DNA of 64,000 nt from Halobacteriovorax marinus SJ. GTDB taxonomy: Bacteria > Bdellovibrionota > Bacteriovoracia > Bacteriovoracales > Bacteriovoracaceae. Where the stretch lies: assembly GCF_000210915.2 (NCBI RefSeq), contig NC_016620.1, positions 682,001 to 746,000 on the forward strand, written 5' to 3'. The notes below the pieces were generated by a model. That model had not been told where the DNA came from. It did not search any database and saw only the letters and a list, made by a program, of their open reading frames with translations. This document shows positions 59,655 to 64,000 of this stretch, piece after piece. A program made the translations under genes and the position numbers. The stretch's first letter is position 1. Each line of letters starts with the position of its first letter.

Positions 59655-61252
59655 TTCTTAGGGCAACCAACTTTCTTCATCATGTCGACGAATTTATTTT
59701 CGTTGAGCTTAGTTCCTTGGTACCACTCAGGACTTTGATCTGGATCGTGGCAATTGAGACATTTATTTCTCATATTTTCATATTTAGCTTTAGGAGACGC
59801 TTCTTCTTCACTTGTTGAGAATGGGTGCTCTAAGTGTTTGTCGTGACAGTTTAGACATTGAACATTGGCAAAGTTGTGAGTCACTCCTTTTCTCTTATCT
59901 AGCTCACGCCATTTCTTTGATAAGTTCTCAATACTCTTTGGAGGTAGCTTTCTTACAGAAGAGAAGTCTAGAAAACTCTCTTTCAACTCTTTCATATAAT
60001 TTTCTTTTAACTTAGCCAGCTTTGTTTCATCCTTCTCTTCAAAGACGACCATATCACTCGCTTTCGCAAAGCCGTGAGGAGAGTTTTGTCCGAGGCTGTG
60101 GCACTTAATACAGGCAAGATTATTTTCCTCTTTAGCCTTAATGAGAGTTAGATAAGCAATAGAGTGAGGCGTTTTTTGCCAATGATCAGCTTGTGCTTGG
60201 TGACACTCTAAACATGAATTGGCCGTATTAAATTTTTGAACTCCAAAAGAGGCAACAGTCATCGCATTTTGCTCTTCTACTTGAATCTTTGAGAGCTGCT
60301 CTTTATGTTTGGTTAAAAACTCATGGTAAGGATTAGGGGAGAGAAGCTTTGCTGTCTCATCTCTGGTTTCGTGAATATTGAAGGAGTCTTTTGACTTATC
60401 ACTCTTAAGTGCGATCTTTATTTCTCCAATATAGTGGTTTCTTGAGAGAACTTGAACCATCTTTGTCTTACCTTCTTCAACAGGAAACTTGGTAAAACTT
60501 TGTGAGTGAGAACCGATGATCCAATCAAGTTCTTTAAACTTCTTCGCGATCTGTGTATCTACATCAATTCCAGAGTTGGTCATGGCAATGAGGCGATGAA
60601 AAGGGCTATCTTTTTTATAGCCGACCTTCTTTAACTCTTCTCTGATCTTATTAATCGATAGGAATTGATTTTCAAAAGCGCCTTTAAATTTTCCAGGAAA
60701 GATACTTGGATCAGAGAGGCCTATAATAAAAATTTTATGAGGACCTTTTGTAAGGATAGTTAGCTTCTCGTGCTTAAGAGGAAAAGAGTTCGTCGCATTG
60801 GAGACGAGGTAAGTAAATTTATTCTCTTCTTGTAGCTTCTTTAAAAAGTCCCATCCCATTGCGAGATCTTGTTCACCAGGTAGTTGATAAGATAGACCTA
60901 GTTGACCGAGACCTTTGGCCAAGTTTTGTGCCGTAAATGTGAGAGACTTTTGCAACGTCTCAGGAATAGAGGAAGATGCAAAGAAAGTATCACCACTATC
61001 TATATAGAGAGTATCGCTATTTTTTTGTATGTCGTGTAGAACTCCGGCCACTTGAGGAAGACCTCCAAGAGGGTGATGCCTACATCCACAAGGGTGAGTT
61101 TCACCATTGATATTGTGACTGAAAACAATAGAGAAGCTATCCTTCTTTATTCCCGTAACATTGTATTCTCCCTCATCAATTGTATTAATGAAATTAGTGC
61201 AAGAGGCGAGGGTAAGGCATAGGATAAATTTCCAGATAGAGCTTCTCTTCAT
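59651..61252 (-). CDS. lipoprotein: UshA-like phosphoesterase domain fused to a tetraheme cytochrome c
   Basis: The protein has 533 residues with a lipoprotein signal (LTLASCTN). The first 300 residues resemble a 5'-nucleotidase/UshA metallophosphatase (FSHNINGETHPCGC, DSGDTFF, GSHSQSF), with HPCGCRHHPLGG as an unusual Cys motif. The rest has four CxxCH sites: CLECH, CIKCH, CLNCH and CLNCH (about residues 347, 382, 467, 499), as in c554-type cytochromes. It probably acts in the periplasm on the outer or inner membrane. It is the last gene of the pal operon. Confidence 0.85.
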   Translation of the reverse strand: MKRSSIWKFILCLTLASCTNFINTIDEGEYNVTGIKKDSFSIVFSHNINGETHPCGCRHHPLGGLPQVAGVLHDIQKNSDTLYIDSGDTFFASSSIPETLQKSLTFTAQNLAKGLGQLGLSYQLPGEQDLAMGWDFLKKLQEENKFTYLVSNATNSFPLKHEKLTILTKGPHKIFIIGLSDPSIFPGKFKGAFENQFLSINKIREELKKVGYKKDSPFHRLIAMTNSGIDVDTQIAKKFKELDWIIGSHSQSFTKFPVEEGKTKMVQVLSRNHYIGEIKIALKSDKSKDSFNIHETRDETAKLLSPNPYHEFLTKHKEQLSKIQVEEQNAMTVASFGVQKFNTANSCLECHQAQADHWQKTPHSIAYLTLIKAKEENNLACIKCHSLGQNSPHGFAKASDMVVFEEKDETKLAKLKENYMKELKESFLDFSSVRKLPPKSIENLSKKWRELDKRKGVTHNFANVQCLNCHDKHLEHPFSTSEEEASPKAKYENMRNKCLNCHDPDQSPEWYQGTKLNENKFVDMMKKVGCPKN

Positions 61253-61261
61253 TTTAATGTC

Positions 61262-62029
61262 CTAGAGTTTTGCTAATAATGATTTAGCTTCTTTAACTTT
61301 CTTTGATTTTGGAAATCTCTTTATAAGTTCTTCTAAAGTTTGCTTGGCCTGCTCATTCTTCTTTAGTCTTTGCAAAGTCTTAGATAAATAGAGAAGTCCA
61401 TTGGCGTTGTAGTTAGAGCTTGGAAATTCAGTGAAGAGTTTACTAAAGTAAACAGTCGCATCGTTATTATTCTTATTGATGTAAGCAGACATTCCTAAGT
61501 TGTGTAGAATTCTAGCTCTTCTTTTCCCCTTAATTTTATTTTCAGCTTCCAGACCCGACAGGAGAGATTGAGCCCTTTTGTAGTTTCCCGATGTGTATGC
61601 TCCCATTGCTTCTTGGTAAGGAGAGTTCTTCTTTTTCTTAGTTGATGATGTCTTCTTTGAAAGAGTACTAAGAAGCTTCTTTAGGTACTCATCTTGTTGC
61701 TTAAGTTGAGCTTCAATTTTAGAGATCTTCTCTTCATTGGCCTTATCTTTTTCTTCTAAGATTGTTATTTTATTTCTTAGTTCTTCGACCTGCTTTGTGA
61801 GCTCTTCCTTAGTATTGTGACCAGTCTCTTCGACTTGTCCTGTTAGTAGCCCCAATCTCTCTTCAATATTTTGAAGTCGAATATTTGCGTCGGCAGTAAG
61901 CTTTTGATTCTCAACCATTTGGATTGAGATATTATCAACAACTTGTTCTCTTTGAATTTCTTCTTGGGTTTTACATGCGCCTACAGAAAGAAGCGATGCA
62001 AGCATCAGCCATTTCATTTGATGTTTCAT
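61262..62029 (-). CDS. ybgF: YbgF/CpoB-like TPR lipoprotein of the Tol-Pal cluster
   Basis: The protein has 255 residues with a possible lipoprotein signal (LSVGACKT). Residues 35-130 form a coiled coil; the rest has TPR repeats (GAYTSGNYKRAQSLLSGL, LIKRFPKSKKVKEAKSLL), the CpoB/YbgF plan. In E. coli CpoB links murein synthesis with outer-membrane constriction. It is between the DUF4398 gene and the tetraheme gene. Confidence 0.85.
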   Translation of the reverse strand: MKHQMKWLMLASLLSVGACKTQEEIQREQVVDNISIQMVENQKLTADANIRLQNIEERLGLLTGQVEETGHNTKEELTKQVEELRNKITILEEKDKANEEKISKIEAQLKQQDEYLKKLLSTLSKKTSSTKKKKNSPYQEAMGAYTSGNYKRAQSLLSGLEAENKIKGKRRARILHNLGMSAYINKNNNDATVYFSKLFTEFPSSNYNANGLLYLSKTLQRLKKNEQAKQTLEELIKRFPKSKKVKEAKSLLAKL

Positions 62030-62057
62030 AAAGATTCCTTTCTCTAATTAAAACGTA

Positions 62058-62360
62058 TTATAAATTTTCTAGGGTCTGTTTTCTAATGGCAATAAACTCT
62101 GCTCTTTCAGAAAACTTCTTAGATAGGATAGCGTATTGTTTCGCTTTATTGAAATACTTTCTCTTATACGCCGACTTAGCTTTTAAGTAATAGAATTCAG
62201 CTTTTCTAAAAATTCCGGGGGAGAGTGTCTGTGCTTTAGATTCCTTGGCGGCTAGAAATGCCACTTGGGCCAGACTCATTTCAAGCTTTGGGCGTGTGGT
62301 GGCTAAACCACACCCCCAAAATTGTATTAAAAGTAAAATTAAGACTACTTTTCTGATCAT
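62058..62360 (-). CDS. DUF4398-like small lipoprotein
   Basis: The protein has 100 residues. A lipoprotein signal (LLLIQFWGCGLA) is followed by a helical hairpin with KAEFYYLKAKSAYKRKYFNKAKQYA, as in DUF4398 proteins often seen beside OmpA/Pal genes. It overlaps the pal stop by one base. It may help anchor Pal or murein contacts; its function is unknown. Confidence 0.75.
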   Translation of the reverse strand: MIRKVVLILLLIQFWGCGLATTRPKLEMSLAQVAFLAAKESKAQTLSPGIFRKAEFYYLKAKSAYKRKYFNKAKQYAILSKKFSERAEFIAIRKQTLENL

Positions 62361-62869
62361 TATTTTGCAGTAATGATGAAATTACCTCTTCTATTTGAGG
62401 CCCATGCACTTTCATCGTGACCAAAAGCAACTGGTCTTTCTTTACCAAATGAAATTGTTGAGATTCTTGAAGAGTTAACTCCCATAGCAACTAGGTGGTC
62501 TTTTACAGCAACAGCTCTTCTCTCACCAAGTGCAAGGTTATACTGTACTCCACCTCTCTCATCACAGTGACCTTCAACTTGAATTTCAACAGATGGGTTA
62601 GCTTTTAAGAATTCAGCATTTGCATTTAATGTTTCACGTGCAGATGTTGAAAGAACAGATGAGTTGAAACCAAAGAATACAGTTTTGATTGGTCCAGCTT
62701 TACCTGAGTCAGAGTCAGCATTTAACTCAAGAGCAGAGGCGTCAGCACCAACTGATTCCATAGTTTGGTTGTCGTTTACTTCTTTTTTCTTAGTCGAACT
62801 ACAGCTCGCTAATGAAAGTGAAAGTGTTAATACAGCGAGTAAAGTCATTGGCTTGAAAGTAAATTTCAT
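62360..62869 (-). CDS. pal: peptidoglycan-associated lipoprotein Pal
   Basis: The protein has 169 residues. A lipoprotein signal (LSLSLASCSS) precedes an OmpA-like domain with EIQVEGHCDERGGVQYNLALGERRA, the diaminopimelate-binding region, and a terminal SNRRGNFIITAK. It binds murein and, with TolB, keeps the outer membrane attached. A strong AGGAG ribosome site and TATAAT box precede it. The downstream DUF4398, ybgF and tetraheme genes form its operon. Confidence 0.95.
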   Translation of the reverse strand: MKFTFKPMTLLAVLTLSLSLASCSSTKKKEVNDNQTMESVGADASALELNADSDSGKAGPIKTVFFGFNSSVLSTSARETLNANAEFLKANPSVEIQVEGHCDERGGVQYNLALGERRAVAVKDHLVAMGVNSSRISTISFGKERPVAFGHDESAWASNRRGNFIITAK

Positions 62870-62925
62870 TTGTGCTCCTTAAATATGTTTTAAAAAAGAT
62901 TTATATTCCTATAACTTATTGAGAT

Positions 62926-62931
62926 ATTATA
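62926..62931 (-). promoter_or_regulatory. -10 element of the pal operon
   Basis: A perfect TATAAT on the minus strand, 57 bases upstream of the pal start. No good -35 at 16-18 bases is visible, so another activator or a weak -35 is implied. Confidence 0.4.
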
Positions 62932-62962
62932 ACGAAAAAAACTCTTATTAGGTACAGTAAAT

Positions 62963-64000
62963 ATGAAAAATCATATTGGCCGAGCTTTGTTGTCGGTTAT
63001 TTTCTTTTTGTTCTCAACTCATCTTGTTAACGCCAGAATGGGAGGTAGTGTTGAAACCTCCCATCTAGAAGTGGACACGGCCTATGGCCCTTATCGCTTC
63101 GAAATTCATCTTCCAGATTACGAAGAGAATTTTAGAAATCGCGTACTCTCTATACTAGAGAAAAATACTGCTAAACTTGCCGACTATTTTAAATACGCCC
63201 CAAGTGCATTGATCCATATCACTTTAAAAGAAGGCGTCCAAGAGGCCAATGGAAGTGCAACAGTATTTCCATTTAATCATATTGTTCTTCGAAAATTTCC
63301 TCCTCTTGGAAGAGATCACTTAATCTCAAGTCCAAACTCTCTTGGACAGTTAATAATTCATGAACTCGTTCATATTATCCACATGGATCAAACGAGAGGA
63401 GTGTTGAAATTGTCCAAGGGAATCTTTGGAACTTTTGGAAAGTGGGGAGGTATAGCACCTAGGTGGTTCATAGAGGGAATAGCGACTTGGGCCGAGAGTG
63501 CGCTCACAGATTCGGGAAGACTTAGAAGTGAGCTCTTAAAAGTTGAGTGGGAACAGGCCTTTAAAGATGCGAACTTTTGCCAGACAATTGATTGTCTAGA
63601 CGATCCGGGAACTCCTCCTTATGGACAATATGCTTATTGGACGGGAGCGTTCTTTATGGAGTTTTTAGAGAGTAAGTCTAAGAACTCAGTACAGTGTTTA
63701 ATTTTTGCCAATAGTAATAATATTCCATTCTTTTTAAATAGCGCCTTTAAAGAGTGTTTTAATAAGAGTGCTGGGCAATTATATGATGAGTTTAGAGAGG
63801 ACTTTTTAAAGAAGTATAGGCAGCGTGAAATAGACGAGAAAGAATTTGTAAAAATAAAATATTTCTTCTCTAGAAAATCACTTCAAGAAGGTTTTGCTCT
63901 TGTTGATAATAAGCTTCTTAGTGTTGAGTTTAAAAATGATGTGAAAGTACTCTTAGAGCAACCTCTCGACTCTTCTAAAGTGAAAGAGATAAAGTTATCA
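62963..64000 (+). CDS. exported zinc metalloprotease (peptidase MA-like), 3' end outside the window
   Basis: An open frame of 346 codons begins at ATG 62963 and runs off the window. The signal peptide is MKNHIGRALLSVIFFLFSTHLVNA. The zinc site is HELVHIIHM (HExxH), followed by WFIEGIATWAES with the third ligand Glu, the gluzincin pattern of peptidase MA-like proteins. The C-terminal part is cut off; related proteins often end in a beta-propeller. It is divergent from pal. Substrate unknown. Confidence 0.85.
   Translation, partial: MKNHIGRALLSVIFFLFSTHLVNARMGGSVETSHLEVDTAYGPYRFEIHLPDYEENFRNRVLSILEKNTAKLADYFKYAPSALIHITLKEGVQEANGSATVFPFNHIVLRKFPPLGRDHLISSPNSLGQLIIHELVHIIHMDQTRGVLKLSKGIFGTFGKWGGIAPRWFIEGIATWAESALTDSGRLRSELLKVEWEQAFKDANFCQTIDCLDDPGTPPYGQYAYWTGAFFMEFLESKSKNSVQCLIFANSNNIPFFLNSAFKECFNKSAGQLYDEFREDFLKKYRQREIDEKEFVKIKYFFSRKSLQEGFALVDNKLLSVEFKNDVKVLLEQPLDSSKVKEIKLS

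Noticed and set aside
1-64000. tRNA, rRNA, CRISPR array, prophage or insertion sequence
   Set aside because: I looked for cloverleaf-type CCA ends, spaced repeats, integrase or transposase motifs and found none.

Overview
The window looks like chromosome from a low-GC predatory bacterium of the Bdellovibrionota, most likely a marine Bacteriovorax/Halobacteriovorax-type organism. This is inferred from gene content, not from a database match: AT-rich DNA, very many exported proteins and lipoproteins, secreted nucleases and hydrolases, a Gld-type ABC exporter, a TRAP transporter with a TatT lipoprotein, a Tol-Pal operon carrying a multiheme cytochrome, and a eukaryote-like (type 2) isoleucyl-tRNA synthetase. 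I see no phage, insertion sequence, tRNA, rRNA or CRISPR array. The gene at the right edge runs out of the window.

Layout, left to right. 1-4.2 kb (minus strand): a zinc-ribbon protein and three exported coiled-coil proteins with Met/Asn/Gln-rich tails. 3.8-9.2 kb (minus): a signalling and housekeeping block with two degenerate receiver proteins, a methyltransferase, a KamA/EpmB-type radical SAM enzyme and a DnaQ-like exonuclease fused to a WYL-like domain. 9.4-12.5 kb (plus): dihydrolipoyl dehydrogenase and an E2 acyltransferase whose two lipoyl domains are almost identical at DNA level. 12.5-18 kb: a hexapeptide-repeat secreted protein, a 3D-domain lipoprotein, then the most coherent candidate system. 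A RegB/RegA-like redox two-component pair (plus strand) is transcribed away from a four-gene minus-strand operon: exported redoxin, FixH/YtkA-like lipoprotein, outer-membrane beta-barrel-like protein, second FixH/YtkA-like protein. A GC-rich palindrome lies between the two units.

18-25.3 kb is an exported-hydrolase island: two endonuclease I paralogues, an EEP-family nuclease/phosphatase, a lipase-like hydrolase, oligoendopeptidase F and two unknown exported proteins. 25.3-34.9 kb holds rarA, rpsU with a structured leader, ileS, a FecR-domain protein, maf and a DUF167 gene. 35.3-40.6 kb is a TatT-associated TRAP operon ending in an exported protein with a Lys/Pro-rich spacer. 43.3-48.3 kb is a GldA/GldF/GldG-like operon with a DUF4340 protein and a Yip1-like membrane protein. 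48.5-54.6 kb holds tdk, hpt, a GHMP kinase, a DUF429-like protein, a cation exchanger and a B12-type radical SAM enzyme. 54.6-58.8 kb is gpx, smpB, a FadL-like porin, rsmA and tsaD. 58.8-64 kb has a lipoprotein hydrolase, the pal/DUF4398/ybgF/tetraheme operon and a divergent zinc metalloprotease cut off by the window end.

Overall the genes suggest a cell that invests heavily in its envelope and exported enzymes (prey digestion and surface interaction) and senses respiratory redox state. The RegBA-linked redoxin/FixH-like operon (13.8-18 kb) and the Pal-linked UshA-like tetraheme lipoprotein (59.7-62.9 kb) are the best candidates for undescribed systems.
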